This document shows, piece after piece, positions 32,122 through 40,702 of a stretch of 46,492 nucleotides of DNA. The notes beneath the pieces were generated by a model. The model was not told the DNA's origin and did not search any database. It saw only the letters and a program-made list of their open reading frames with translations. The DNA is taken from the NCBI GenBank assembly GCA_902776475.1, contig CACYQD010000033.1, forward strand, positions 1 through 46,492, read 5' to 3'. A program made the position numbers and the translations under genes. Source of the stretch: an uncultured Prevotellaceae bacterium (GTDB taxonomy: Bacteria; Bacteroidota; Bacteroidia; Bacteroidales; Bacteroidaceae). Numbering within the stretch: the first letter of the stretch is position 1; the number at the start of each line of letters is the position of its first letter.

Positions 32122-34359
32122 ATGAAACATTTCATCATCATCCTGTTTGTCATTCTTGGATTCGTGCAGCCAGCAGCAGGCCAGGAAACACAACCTCGCA
32201 AGAAAGTGGCCCTTGTGCTTAGTGGCGGTGGAGCAAAAGGTGTCGCCCACATCGGTGTACTGAAGGTTCTTGAGAGAGCCGGCATCCCCATCGACATCAT
32301 CACTGGCACCAGTATGGGGAGCATCGTGGGTGGACTGTATGCCTGTGGAAACGATGCCATGCGACTTGACTCCATCGTAAGGTCACAAGACTGGTCAATT
32401 GTGCTGTCGGACAGGGACAACTTGAAATACCAAAGTCTGAAAGAGCGTGAGCAACACAACACCTATGCCCTTTCTACCAGTTTGAGGTTGAAGAAAAAGA
32501 AACAATCTATTAGTGGCGGCTTCATCATCGGTAAGAATATCGGCAAGCTTTTGCGAACCTTCACTTATCCCTACACTGATTCTATCGATTTCGACACCCT
32601 CCCCATACGGTTTGCTTGTGTCGCAACCGACGTGGTGGACAACAGCGAGATTGTTTTCCACCGTGGCGTGGTCAGTGAAGCCATGAGGGCGAGCATGTCG
32701 ATCCCCGGGGCTTTCGCCCCCGTGAGAAAAGGCAAACAAGTGCTTGTGGATGGTGGACTGCGCAATAATTATCCTGCCGACATCGCCAAAGAGATGGGTG
32801 CCGACTACATCATCGGTGTGTCGGTGGCCGGCAAACAGCGAACAGCCGAAGAATTAAGATCCACAGGCGACATCCTCTTGCAAATCGTAGATTTCAACTG
32901 CAAGAACAAGTTTGATGATAATATGTCCATCACCGACATCCCCATCAAGGTCAATACAGAAGGTTACAGTACGGCTTCTTTCACCTCGTCAGCCATCGAC
33001 ACGCTGATTCAGCGGGGCGAGGATGCTGCGATGGCTCATTGGGATGAGCTTGTGGCCCTCAAGGAGAAACTATCTCCAATACAAGTCAAACCACGCACCC
33101 TGTCCGTTCAAGAACCCTTGTCTAACAACCCGTCTTGTCGAATTGGTGAGTTGGTCTTTTCAAACATGACCTCAAGCGACGAGATGTTCCTCCGCAAGAA
33201 ATTCAAGTTGGAAGAAGGCGACAGCATTGATGCTGAGCGTGCCGACCTCATCACCATCTCCATCCGCCTTGACCTGTTTTATCAAAGTGCTGATTTCAAT
33301 ATCGAACGCAACGCCATTGACATGCCAGACGGCACTAAAGCAGCAAGGGTCACTCTCATCGCCGGAGAGAAAAAGCCCAACAAGATCAGTGCAGGCGTCC
33401 GTTTCGACAACGAGGAGATATTGGCACTGCAGAGCAACATCACCTTCCCCATACGCAAGCGGCTGCCCATGCAGTTTGATTTCACATTCCGTTTGGGAAA
33501 ACGCATCAAGGCAGAAGGCAACTGGGAAATGCACCCCACCAACTTCCTTCACCCCTCCGTTAACCTGGCTTTCCTCCGCAGCGAAATCGACCTTTTCGAG
33601 TATGGCGCAAAGAGTTACAATCTCAGCTACAACCGCCTGACCGCCGAGGTCGCCCCTTTGACTTTCATCGTACGCAATTTCCATATCAGCATGGGAGCTG
33701 CTGTTGAATATTATTACAATTACAAACTGTTGCTTGACCAAGTGCAGGAACACTATATAGAGTTGCCCAAGCATGAGCATTTCATCAGTTACTTCGCAAA
33801 AGTGAACTATAACGGCGAAAACAATTGGTATTTCCCCACACGCGGAAGCAAGTTTAATGCACGGTATGCTTATTACACCGACAATTTCATCAAATTGAAC
33901 GACGATATCGGCTTGCACGAACTGAGCGCGATGTGGCGCACCAATTTCTCCCTCGGCAAGCACCTGACTATCCAGCCCATGCTCTATGGCCGGCTTCTTC
34001 ATTGTGAGAACTCGCCCATCATCTTATGCAACATCATGGGTGGAGAGTGGTTTGGACATAGCATTGATCAGCAACTGCCCTTTGCCGGAGTGGGTCACAT
34101 CGAACTTCAGTGGGACAAGCTCATCGCCGCACAGATACGGGCACAATATGCGGTGACAAAGAACAGTTTCATCTTGTACAGGTTTTCCGCTGCCCAGAAT
34201 GGAGACACATACCGTGAAGTTTTAGAGCGTAGGACGATGCTTGGTTCCTCGATGAGCTATTATTATAATGCCCCAATTGGTCCATTAGGTATGTCCTTGG
34301 GTTACAGCAATGTTACAAAAAAAGTATACTTTTACTTAAATCTCGGATATGTCTTCTGA
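32122..34359 (+). CDS. Patatin-like phospholipase fused to an Omp85-type barrel
   Basis: 745 residues with a signal peptide (cleavage near PAAGQ). The patatin domain (about 28-310) has SGGGAKG at 34-40, the nucleophile S64 in GTSMGS, and D210 in VDGGLRNNYP. A POTRA-like segment follows (about 340-410). A Omp85/surface-antigen-type barrel fills the rest, ending in an aromatic residue (LNLGYVF). This build is that of type Vd (PlpD-like) proteins, common in Bacteroidota; the lipase is exported by its own barrel. The lipid substrate is unknown. The gene appears to be a single transcript with its own promoter. Confidence 0.9.
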   Translation: MKHFIIILFVILGFVQPAAGQETQPRKKVALVLSGGGAKGVAHIGVLKVLERAGIPIDIITGTSMGSIVGGLYACGNDAMRLDSIVRSQDWSIVLSDRDNLKYQSLKEREQHNTYALSTSLRLKKKKQSISGGFIIGKNIGKLLRTFTYPYTDSIDFDTLPIRFACVATDVVDNSEIVFHRGVVSEAMRASMSIPGAFAPVRKGKQVLVDGGLRNNYPADIAKEMGADYIIGVSVAGKQRTAEELRSTGDILLQIVDFNCKNKFDDNMSITDIPIKVNTEGYSTASFTSSAIDTLIQRGEDAAMAHWDELVALKEKLSPIQVKPRTLSVQEPLSNNPSCRIGELVFSNMTSSDEMFLRKKFKLEEGDSIDAERADLITISIRLDLFYQSADFNIERNAIDMPDGTKAARVTLIAGEKKPNKISAGVRFDNEEILALQSNITFPIRKRLPMQFDFTFRLGKRIKAEGNWEMHPTNFLHPSVNLAFLRSEIDLFEYGAKSYNLSYNRLTAEVAPLTFIVRNFHISMGAAVEYYYNYKLLLDQVQEHYIELPKHEHFISYFAKVNYNGENNWYFPTRGSKFNARYAYYTDNFIKLNDDIGLHELSAMWRTNFSLGKHLTIQPMLYGRLLHCENSPIILCNIMGGEWFGHSIDQQLPFAGVGHIELQWDKLIAAQIRAQYAVTKNSFILYRFSAAQNGDTYREVLERRTMLGSSMSYYYNAPIGPLGMSLGYSNVTKKVYFYLNLGYVF

Positions 34360-34472
34360 ACCTGGCTTCCTTTTGTCTTCCATGATGGTGAGTATGTCGC
34401 CAACAAACAAGTGAATGACAAGACATTCTGAAGATGATTGGCAAATAAAACAGATTTCTCAAAACTTTTGCT

Positions 34473-34480
34473 TAATTTTG
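34473..34480 (+). promoter_or_regulatory. -7 box of the SGNH hydrolase gene
   Basis: TAATTTTG, 92 bp before the ATG at 34573. The -33 box is not convincing. Confidence 0.4.
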
Positions 34481-34572
34481 CAGCGATGCCCATGATGACC
34501 AATCAGAATATTGATCCATTGCAGCGGATGCTGGTGACTCAATCGAAAATTATCAAAACTGTAACGACAAAT

Positions 34573-35232
34573 ATGAAAAGATTTTTCATCCTCACGCTGA
34601 TGGCTGTTGCTATGATCGCAGTTTCAGCACAGACCAAGAAAGTTTCCATCCTCGGTGACTCGTATTCCACCTTTAAGGGCGTTATCCCTGCCAATTACTC
34701 CTCTTTCTACCCCAATGATAGAAACGATGTCGTTGAGGTAGAACAGACCTGGTGGAGTCTTTTTATCAAAGCCAAGGACTATCAGTTGGAGAAAAACGAT
34801 TCATGGGGTGGAACCACCATCTGTGGCACAGGCTACGGCGGAATGGACTTCTCACGCAACAACTTTATTGCGCGTGTCGACAGTCTGGGCAATCCTGACA
34901 TCATTTTTGTATTTGGAGGGACCAACGACGCATGGGCCAAGGCTCCCATAGGCGAATATCAATATTCCGACTGGACCAAGGACGATTGCAAGAATTTCCG
35001 TCCCGCTCTCGCTTGCCTGCTCGATATGCTTCAAAAGCGCTATCCCCAGGCAGCCATTTACTCACTGCTGAATTCCGAACTCCAGGAACCCATCAATGAG
35101 TCTTTCCGTGAGATTTGCAAGCACTACAACGTCCAGCTCATCGAACTCCACGACATCGAAAAACAGAATGGTCATCCCTCTATCAGCGGTATGAAAAGCA
35201 TCTGTGACCAGTTGATGGAAGCCATCCGTTGA
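34573..35232 (+). CDS. Exported SGNH/GDSL hydrolase
   Basis: 219 residues from the ATG at 34573, which gives a proper signal peptide (MKRFFILTLMAVAMIAVSAQ). The 45-codon upstream extension has no signal character. Catalytic blocks are ILGDSYS (nucleophile Ser), a Gly in GTGYGG, FGGTNDAW (Asn) and NGHPS with the final His near the C-terminus. SGNH enzymes are esterases or deacetylases of glycans and lipids. The compact size fits the family. A thioredoxin-like gene follows 54 bp downstream; the two may be co-transcribed. Confidence 0.87.
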   Translation: MKRFFILTLMAVAMIAVSAQTKKVSILGDSYSTFKGVIPANYSSFYPNDRNDVVEVEQTWWSLFIKAKDYQLEKNDSWGGTTICGTGYGGMDFSRNNFIARVDSLGNPDIIFVFGGTNDAWAKAPIGEYQYSDWTKDDCKNFRPALACLLDMLQKRYPQAAIYSLLNSELQEPINESFREICKHYNVQLIELHDIEKQNGHPSISGMKSICDQLMEAIR

Positions 35233-35286
35233 GAATAAGCCTGTTCTGTGATATACAAAGAAATGACTAATAGTAATAATCGAATA

Positions 35287-36384
35287 ATGAAGAATATGAG
35301 AAGATGTATCATGTTTTTTGCCCTTATTGCAATGGTGATGCCTTGCATGGCACAGCAACTTAACTATTCGGTCAGCGGCATCTGTGCTGATGAAGGCAAG
35401 AAGGTCTATCTCGTAGACAATATGACAGAAAACGCGATCGATAGCACGGTGGTCAGCGACGGAAAATTCTCATTTTCCGGCCCTGCAGCGAAGGATGCAT
35501 TGATATCCGTGAAAGTTGAGGACCGGAAATGGACAACGGATTTTTTCAATGATGGCACACCTGTAGTCATTAACGTCAACGACAGTACGCTGAAAGGCTC
35601 TCCGCTGAATGAGCGTCTGACGAAGTTGGAAATTGAACAAAATCTCCCCATGAAGGCATTTGCGGCAAAGACTTCCAACATGACAGAGGAAGAACTGTTG
35701 AAAAATCAAGATGAGATCTTGGACGAGATGAACGCGGCGATTGACGAGCAGATGGCCTTCGCCAACAAGGTCTTCAAAGAGGAGCGCAATTCCCTGATAC
35801 CCGTGGCGTTCGCCGGATATTATTTCTTTGAAAATGGTGTAGAAGCATACGACGAGTTGGTGAAGGAGCAAGTCGTCTTTGCCAACCATCCCCTTCTGAA
35901 GAGGACGAGAGATGAAGTGGAAGAGCTATTGCAGCCAAAAGATAGTCCTAAGACAGCCTTCATCGGTCAGCAGTATACCGATTTGGAGATGGCCGACCCT
36001 GACGGAAAGATGCACAAGATCAGTGAACTGGTAGGTGAGGGCAAGTGGGTGCTCGTAGATTTCTGGGCTTCATGGTGTGGCCCTTGCCGAGCTGAGATGC
36101 CCAATGTGCTGGAAGCCTACAATAAGTATCACGCGAAAGGGTTTGAGGTGGTTGGTATTTCCTTCGACGAGAAAAAGGATGCATGGGTGAATGCCATCGG
36201 CAAAATCAATATGCCATGGATGCAACTCTCTGACTTGCAGGGCTGGAAATGTGCCGCCGCCCCAGCATACAAGATTGATGCCATCCCCGACAATATTCTC
36301 ATCGACCCGCAGGGTATAATCATTGCACGTGCACTGCGTGGCAAAGCCTTGCATAGTCATCTCCAGAAAATCTTCGGGGAGTAA
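35287..36384 (+). CDS. TlpA-like thioredoxin with an N-terminal DUF4369-type domain
   Basis: 365 residues from the ATG at 35287 (MKNMRRCIMFFALIAM), a normal signal peptide ending near PCMAQQ. The N-terminal part (about 25-110) is the beta-rich DUF4369-like domain, then a helical segment, then a TlpA/ResA thioredoxin domain (about 225-365) with WASWCGPCRAEMP as the active site and an IPDNILIDPQG strand. Such periplasmic proteins reduce or shuffle disulfides, or act in cytochrome c maturation. They are numerous in Bacteroidota. An exported unknown follows by 28 bp. Confidence 0.9.
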   Translation: MKNMRRCIMFFALIAMVMPCMAQQLNYSVSGICADEGKKVYLVDNMTENAIDSTVVSDGKFSFSGPAAKDALISVKVEDRKWTTDFFNDGTPVVINVNDSTLKGSPLNERLTKLEIEQNLPMKAFAAKTSNMTEEELLKNQDEILDEMNAAIDEQMAFANKVFKEERNSLIPVAFAGYYFFENGVEAYDELVKEQVVFANHPLLKRTRDEVEELLQPKDSPKTAFIGQQYTDLEMADPDGKMHKISELVGEGKWVLVDFWASWCGPCRAEMPNVLEAYNKYHAKGFEVVGISFDEKKDAWVNAIGKINMPWMQLSDLQGWKCAAAPAYKIDAIPDNILIDPQGIIIARALRGKALHSHLQKIFGE

Positions 36385-36412
36385 AGATAAAGGAAGAGAG
36401 AAATCGGAAGTT

Positions 36413-37276
36413 ATGAAACAGATTCTTGCTGTATTCATATTGGTTTTGTCAAATGCCATATCCGTCAAAGGCCAATGTGACATGCTGATTGATTATTCTG
36501 TCGGGAACATTTCATCAACTTCCCATGGGATTTTGAGAATGCTTCTTCCTGACGGAAAGAGCACCATTGTGCTTGATGACACTGTCAGACAGATGCAAAA
36601 AGAATGTCATTTGGAGCAACTTGGCGAATATCGACTGACTGTTGTATTTTCCAATGCCATATCCGGCAGGGATTCCTTGGAGAGAACTTTCACACTGACA
36701 GGTGAAGAATACAAGGTGGAAACAACAGCTCATTTTAGCAGAGAGCTGAAAGACTTGTCTGATTGGAAAAGCAAAGACTCCATCAACTCTGGTCTATTCA
36801 CCATCACCAAGTATTCTCATCCTTCTCCATTGGTAAAGATGAAATATTTCCGAAACTCTACTGGTGAGAATAACGAGTTTCCCGGTCCGCAGTTCTTTGT
36901 CAAGAATGAGAGCCGGGACACTCTTTATGGAGAATGGCTCCCCGGCTATTTTTGGGGTAGATTCTCCAGATGGGTTGATGGTGAATATGTGGGCAACCAC
37001 AGCGGTCTGATTTGTACGACATGGGATGACGAACCACCACTTTACCCTGATTCCGTCAAACCGGCATGGGTGGCAAGTTTCGGGGCGAGGATTCCTCCCG
37101 GCAAGTACCGGTTCAATTTGTATTATTCCACAGAGAATAACATAAAAGGAACTGCAACGAAAATTTATGAATCCGATACCTTCAGATGGTGGAGCTCCGT
37201 ACAAAACTGGCATTTGTTGACTTGTGAGTTTGAAACAAAGCCAAAGGAGTCTTTAAAACCCTCTTCAAAACAGTAA
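36413..37276 (+). CDS. Exported protein of unknown function
   Basis: 287 residues from the ATG at 36413 (MKQILAVFILVLSNAISVKG), which gives a standard signal peptide. I recognise no domain. The composition is beta-rich with many Trp, Tyr and Phe, for example YGEWLPGYFWGRFSRW and PPGKYRFNLYYS. The last element looks like the end of an immunoglobulin-like fold. It follows the TlpA-like gene by 28 bp and is probably in its operon, so it could be a client or accessory of that protein. Confidence 0.8.
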   Translation: MKQILAVFILVLSNAISVKGQCDMLIDYSVGNISSTSHGILRMLLPDGKSTIVLDDTVRQMQKECHLEQLGEYRLTVVFSNAISGRDSLERTFTLTGEEYKVETTAHFSRELKDLSDWKSKDSINSGLFTITKYSHPSPLVKMKYFRNSTGENNEFPGPQFFVKNESRDTLYGEWLPGYFWGRFSRWVDGEYVGNHSGLICTTWDDEPPLYPDSVKPAWVASFGARIPPGKYRFNLYYSTENNIKGTATKIYESDTFRWWSSVQNWHLLTCEFETKPKESLKPSSKQ

Positions 37277-37426
37277 ATACCATCAATCCTTATAATCCAT
37301 CTTGCCTGGTACAAATCATGTCGCATCAAGGGGATTGGGTGGACAGATGGCATGATCTATGGAAAACGGAAGGGTAACCGACTATTGTTGCCTGTAGTTT
37401 CTTCTGAAATGAATCCCCCCATACGT

Positions 37427-37462
37427 AGGGTGTTTTCCCGTTTTTTATAGGGAAAACACCCT
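37427..37462 (+). terminator. 13-bp hairpin after the exported unknown
   Basis: AGGGTGTTTTCCC (37427-37439) pairs exactly with GGGAAAACACCCT (37450-37462) around a 10-bp loop. It is followed by TTCACTTT, so the T-run is weak. It lies 150 bp after the last stop. Confidence 0.7.
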
Positions 37463-37483
37463 TTCACTTTAGGCATAATCCCT

Positions 37484-37513
37484 TTTGTTGACATAAATTT
37501 CGTCTTACCTTTG
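37484..37513 (+). promoter_or_regulatory. Promoter of the Asn/Gly/His-rich protein gene
   Basis: TTTG (37484-37487), 18 bp, TACCTTTG (37506-37513). The spacing is one short of the usual 19. The leader is about 50 nt. Confidence 0.6.
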
Positions 37514-37568
37514 CAGTAGAAAACAAGAGATAAGCAACAAGAAGTTCAACCATCAAAACTTAATAGAC

Positions 37569-38399
37569 ATGAAGAAGATGATGACCATGGTGATGATGAT
37601 GACGATAGCCATCTCCGCCGCAGCAATGCCGTACAACACCGCACGCAACGAGGCCCTCTTCTTGAGCGACAAGATGGCCTACGAGCTCGGACTGACAGCA
37701 ACACAATATGAGGCAGTGTATGAGATCAACCTCGACTACCTGCTCAACATCGATACCCGCGCCGACGTGTTCGGCTTCTGGTGGGAAGTTCGTAACCGCG
37801 ACCTGCGCTATGTGCTCAGCACCTGGCAGTATGACCGCTTCATGGCCAGCGCATGGTTCTACCGTCCCGTCATCTGGGCCAACAGTGGCTGGACATTCAG
37901 CATCTACAGCCGCTACGCCATGGACCGGATGTTCTACCATCGTCCCGCAGTGTTCGTGACCTTCAAGGGTGGCCACAGCCATAGAGACGGCAGCTTCTAT
38001 GCCGGACACCACTTCGACAGACCCAATCCTCCCAAAGGACATGGCAATAACCCTCCGATGGGCAATGGCAATCACAACAATAATAACGGAAACTGGAACC
38101 ACAATGGCAACGGCAACCACAACAATGGAAACCACAACGGCAACCACAACAATGGAAACTGGAACCACAATGGCAACGGCAACCACAATAACAATCACAA
38201 TCCTTCGGTGAACAACGGCAACCGTCCCATGACGGGTAATGGCAACAGCAATCCCTCGATGGGTGGCGGCTTCGGCAACAGCCATCGCAGCGGGTCAGCC
38301 ACTACTCCCAGCCGTACCTTCGGCAGCCATCCTTCCGGCAACGTGGCCAGCAATGGCAACAATGCTCCCAAGAGAACTTTCGGAGGTGCCCGCAAGTAA
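37569..38399 (+). CDS. Exported protein with an Asn/Gly/His-rich low-complexity tail
   Basis: 276 residues. A Met-rich signal peptide (MKKMMTMVMMMTIAISAAAM) precedes a folded part (about 20-140) rich in Tyr, Trp and Arg, with no domain I know. From about 155 to 225 comes a repetitive stretch built from NGNHN, NGNWNH and NGNHNN. The DNA shows the same unit, GGAAACTGGAACCACAATGG, at 38088 and 38154, 66 bp apart. The end is Ser/Gly/Asn-rich (FGSHPSG, KRTFGGARK). The His/Asn content suggests metal binding or an assembly-prone region. It is a single-gene transcript between two hairpins. Confidence 0.85.
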   Translation: MKKMMTMVMMMTIAISAAAMPYNTARNEALFLSDKMAYELGLTATQYEAVYEINLDYLLNIDTRADVFGFWWEVRNRDLRYVLSTWQYDRFMASAWFYRPVIWANSGWTFSIYSRYAMDRMFYHRPAVFVTFKGGHSHRDGSFYAGHHFDRPNPPKGHGNNPPMGNGNHNNNNGNWNHNGNGNHNNGNHNGNHNNGNWNHNGNGNHNNNHNPSVNNGNRPMTGNGNSNPSMGGGFGNSHRSGSATTPSRTFGSHPSGNVASNGNNAPKRTFGGARK

Positions 38400-38446
38400 G
38401 CTTACTCCATCATATACAGCATGGGCAACCATGATGCACTGACCAT

Positions 38447-38486
38447 CTCCACACCCTCGATTTGGGGGTGTGGAGAGTCTTTTTTT
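38447..38486 (+). terminator. Rho-independent terminator after the NGH-rich gene
   Basis: CTCCACACCC (38447-38456) pairs with GGGTGTGGAG (38466-38475). A run of seven T follows at 38480-38486. Confidence 0.85.
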
Positions 38487-38514
38487 GTCATACAATTTCA
38501 ATCAGGAAAGGGTA

Positions 38515-38560
38515 ATGTCTACACTCCTAAACTACCACACTCCTACACTCCTTTCAACTT
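38515..38560. repeat. Degenerate ACACTCCTA repeat
   Basis: The motif CTACACTCCTAAACTACCAC and shorter CTACACTCC copies lie between the terminator and the next gene. It resembles the CTAAACTCC run near 23.1 kb and looks like the same kind of intergenic repeat. Confidence 0.45.
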
Positions 38561-38576
38561 TTATAGTTGAAAAGAA

Positions 38577-38930
38577 TTAATCATCATAACCATCATCAAA
38601 GCCCTCTTTATAGTCATCCTCATCCTCGTCATCATCCTCATCCATTCCCACCTGCATGCCGGGCTTACCTGCCAGTCTGTCTTCCTCAGCCATGGCTTCT
38701 CCGTCTAGATAGCCATCATCGTAAGTGCCGGAGATCGCTTGACCCGTTGAAATGTCCATGACCTCTTTGTTTGGGGATAACGTATCGCTCTTCGTGCTGT
38801 CTGCATGTTGGACTTCCGTTGGCATTACGGCATTTCCCTCCACGGCGGGTTGGCTGTCTGCCTTTTTCGGCTCTTGACCACAAGATACCAGAAAAAGGAC
38901 GATGGCGAAGATGGCAAATCTTATTCTCAT
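38577..38930 (-). CDS. Small acidic lipoprotein
   Basis: 117 residues from the ATG at 38930 (MRIRFAIFAIVLFLVSCGQ), where the signal ends in a lipobox (FLVSCG). The 43-codon upstream extension overlaps the HD gene and has no signal. The C-terminal half is extremely acidic, with DEDDDEDEDDYKEG and a final GFDDGYDD. I recognise no domain; such tails can bind calcium or be disordered. It starts 1 bp after the HD-domain gene, so the two are in one operon. Confidence 0.82.
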   Translation of the reverse strand: MRIRFAIFAIVLFLVSCGQEPKKADSQPAVEGNAVMPTEVQHADSTKSDTLSPNKEVMDISTGQAISGTYDDGYLDGEAMAEEDRLAGKPGMQVGMDEDDDEDEDDYKEGFDDGYDD

Positions 38931-38931
38931 C

Positions 38932-39528
38932 TTATTGTTCAAGAATATGCGTGGCCATGTTGTCCGCCGACTGGATAAGCGACAACAGCGGATAGCGGTT
39001 GCCAGCCTCGCTGATATTGCTCTTTGCCTCGTAGCTTTGGAAGGCCAAGTCCCATGCACCCATGTGCCAGCGGATGGCCACTGTCTCGTCGAGCGTCAGC
39101 TTCAGACCCAGGCTCAGCAGCATGATCACCGACTTCTCTCCGTGGCCGACTGGCATCCGGGAATAGTCCGTCTCATAGGCGTCATACTGTTCCCATTGCC
39201 CCAGGTCGTTCTTGTTCCACTTCTTGGCTTTTTTGTAGATGTTGGCCTTGCAGATGTCATGAAGCAAGGCTGCGATGATGATGCTCTTCTCAGCCAACTT
39301 CTCTTCCTTCTCCGGCTTCATGGCCACTATCGGTCCACGCAAGGCCATGGCCATGTCATAGACATTCAAGGAATGTTCCATCAAGCCACCCTCGAAGCTC
39401 AGGTGATGTTTGGTGGATGCCGGAGCGGTGAAGAACCCAGATTTCTCCAGATAGTTGATGACCTCCTCGATGCCCTGCCTCCCAGTGGAACGCAGCAGCT
39501 CTATAAAACGTACTTTTTTCTCTTTCAT
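38932..39528 (-). CDS. HD-domain hydrolase
   Basis: 198 residues from the ATG at 39528 (MKEKKVRFIELL). The longer frame to 39663 lacks family character. An HD metal site is visible: GGLMEHSLNVYDMA (first His), ALLHDICKAN (His-Asp) and the HGEKSVIML and IRWHMGAWD segments further on. This matches the HD-domain proteins related to YqeK-type or oligoribonucleotide hydrolases, but the substrate is not known. The lipoprotein gene follows with a 1-bp gap. The promoter region contains TAACTTTG (39649-39642) as a possible -7 box. Confidence 0.85.
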   Translation of the reverse strand: MKEKKVRFIELLRSTGRQGIEEVINYLEKSGFFTAPASTKHHLSFEGGLMEHSLNVYDMAMALRGPIVAMKPEKEEKLAEKSIIIAALLHDICKANIYKKAKKWNKNDLGQWEQYDAYETDYSRMPVGHGEKSVIMLLSLGLKLTLDETVAIRWHMGAWDLAFQSYEAKSNISEAGNRYPLLSLIQSADNMATHILEQ

Positions 39529-39641
39529 GATTTCCCGATCAGTGCTTTGCTGACAAAAATACGCTGGAAGGCGATCGCCAATTTGTTGTTCATGTGGATA
39601 AACATAAGATAGCCAATTAATGAATATTTGAAATTTCTCGA

Positions 39642-39649
39642 CAAAGTTA
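39642..39649 (-). promoter_or_regulatory. Possible -7 box of the HD-lipoprotein operon
   Basis: TAACTTTG on the minus strand, 113 bp before the HD gene ATG. The -33 region is not convincing. Confidence 0.35.
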
Positions 39650-39757
39650 CTAAAAAGTAGCATATTATCAGAATTATCGACTGATACTTTTTCAAAGATG
39701 TGACATTATTGTTGTTGAAGTTTTTTCACTTTTTCCCCTATTTCCATATTTGAAAAA

Positions 39758-39793
39758 TCAGCGAAAACCACACTTTTTTGTCGTTTTCGCTGA
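39758..39793. other. Inverted repeat TCAGCGAAAAC in the hsp20 upstream region
   Basis: Arms 39758-39768 and 39783-39793 are exact complements, 14 bp apart. It lies between divergent genes, upstream of the sigma-54 type promoter. It may be an operator or a terminator-like hairpin; it has no T-run. Confidence 0.4.
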
Positions 39794-39811
39794 ATTTAAA
39801 ATTTGTCTCAT

Positions 39812-39846
39812 TGACAAATTGTCATCAAAATAGTGACATCTTGTCA
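39812..39846 (+). promoter_or_regulatory. Two tandem TGACA-N3-TGTCA dyads upstream of hsp20
   Basis: Dyad one is TGACA (39812-39816), AAT, TGTCA (39820-39824). Dyad two is TGACA (39834-39838), TCT, TGTCA (39842-39846). Centres are 22 bp apart, about two helical turns. They lie just 12 bp upstream of the -24 element. The spacing and symmetry suggest a dimeric regulator. Confidence 0.6.
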
Positions 39847-39858
39847 CATTATGAGCAA

Positions 39859-39874
39859 TGGCACGCTTGTTGCA
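39859..39874 (+). promoter_or_regulatory. Sigma-54-type -24/-12 promoter of hsp20
   Basis: TGGCAC (39859-39864), 5 bp, TTGCA (39870-39874). GG and GC are exactly 10 bp apart, and every key position of the RpoN consensus TGGCAC-N5-TTGCW matches. A transcript would start near 39885, leaving a leader of about 75 nt. No -33/-7 promoter is seen in the same gap. Confidence 0.7.
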
Positions 39875-39958
39875 ACAATAGGGGTGAGAGCCAAGGAGTT
39901 ATCCAAGGTAATCTCAAACAACATCGTATAACTAAAATATAATTTGGAGGTAAAGATT

Positions 39959-40384
39959 ATGTTACCAGTAATGTTTAGAAATGAATGGTTCCCAACACTG
40001 TTTAATGAATTCCTGGACAATGATCTTATGCCTCGTGCCAACACTACAGCACCTGCCGTAAATGTGAGGGAAGATGAGAGTGCCTACACGATGGAGCTGG
40101 CCGCTCCGGGCATCAAGAAAGAATATTGCCGGGTGAGCATCAACGACGACGGTAATCTCTGCATCGCCATTGAGAACAAGATGGAACACAAGGATGGGGA
40201 TAAGAAGCACCACTATCTGCGCCGCGAGTTCTCCTACTCGAACTACGAGCAGAACTACACGCTGCCGGAGGATGTGGACAAGGAAGGCATCGCAGCCAAG
40301 GTGGAGAACGGCATCCTGACCGTCACCCTGCCTAAGGTGAAGAAAGAGGAGAAGAAAGCCGCCAAGGCCATCGAGATTTCATAG
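39959..40384 (+). CDS. Hsp20/alpha-crystallin family small heat-shock protein
   Basis: 141 residues from the ATG at 39959, 8 bp after an unusually good Shine-Dalgarno (GGAGG, 39946-39950); a TTG at 39944 is unlikely. Small heat-shock proteins hold unfolding proteins in an ATP-independent way. The alpha-crystallin domain (about 35-125) shows AVNVREDESAYTMELAAPGI at the start and the final strand with ENGILTVTLPK. A basic C-terminal tail (KKEEKKAAKAIEIS) has the I-x-I type anchor. The gene is followed by a strong terminator and appears to be transcribed alone, apparently from an RpoN-type promoter. Confidence 0.94.
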   Translation: MLPVMFRNEWFPTLFNEFLDNDLMPRANTTAPAVNVREDESAYTMELAAPGIKKEYCRVSINDDGNLCIAIENKMEHKDGDKKHHYLRREFSYSNYEQNYTLPEDVDKEGIAAKVENGILTVTLPKVKKEEKKAAKAIEIS

Positions 40385-40408
40385 CATCATATAACAATCA
40401 GTAAGCGA

Positions 40409-40448
40409 ATGGGAGCAGTTCCACAATGGGGCTGCTCCCATTTTTTTT
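40409..40448 (+). terminator. Rho-independent terminator of hsp20
   Basis: ATGGGAGCAG (40409-40418) pairs with CTGCTCCCAT (40432-40441), followed by a run of eight T ending at 40448. Confidence 0.9.
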
Positions 40449-40702
40449 AGGGGCAACGAGCAATCTGGCCACCTGCTCTGTCTCAGCATGGCATAGCTCC
40501 TCTTGATAGTAGAAGATAAAGAAGTGGATCTCATCTCATGGGGAATGAGTTTTTCCCAAACAAAGAAGGAAAAAAAGAGTAATAATCGTATAGAAAAACA
40601 TAATTGTTTTTGTATATTTGCAGCAATATTCGGTGGTTTCCCCTCTATCATGACAACCGGATATGTAATAAGAATAAAATGTCTCATTAAAAACCTAACA
40701 TT
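40449..40702. other. AT-rich region upstream of the second exported paralogue
   Basis: About 250 bp after the hsp20 terminator, with no ORF of note. A possible -7 box, TATATTTG (40613-40620), lies 83 bp before the next ATG. No TTTG is at the right distance. I see nothing else. Confidence 0.4.

Noticed and set aside
33172-34002. 276-codon minus-strand frame opposite the patatin gene
   Set aside because: Antisense of the patatin-Omp85 coding region; no signal peptide or known motif.
37560-38285. 241-codon minus-strand frame opposite the NGH-rich gene
   Set aside because: Its VVV/IVI runs are the complement of Asn/His codons in the real gene, a low-complexity artefact.
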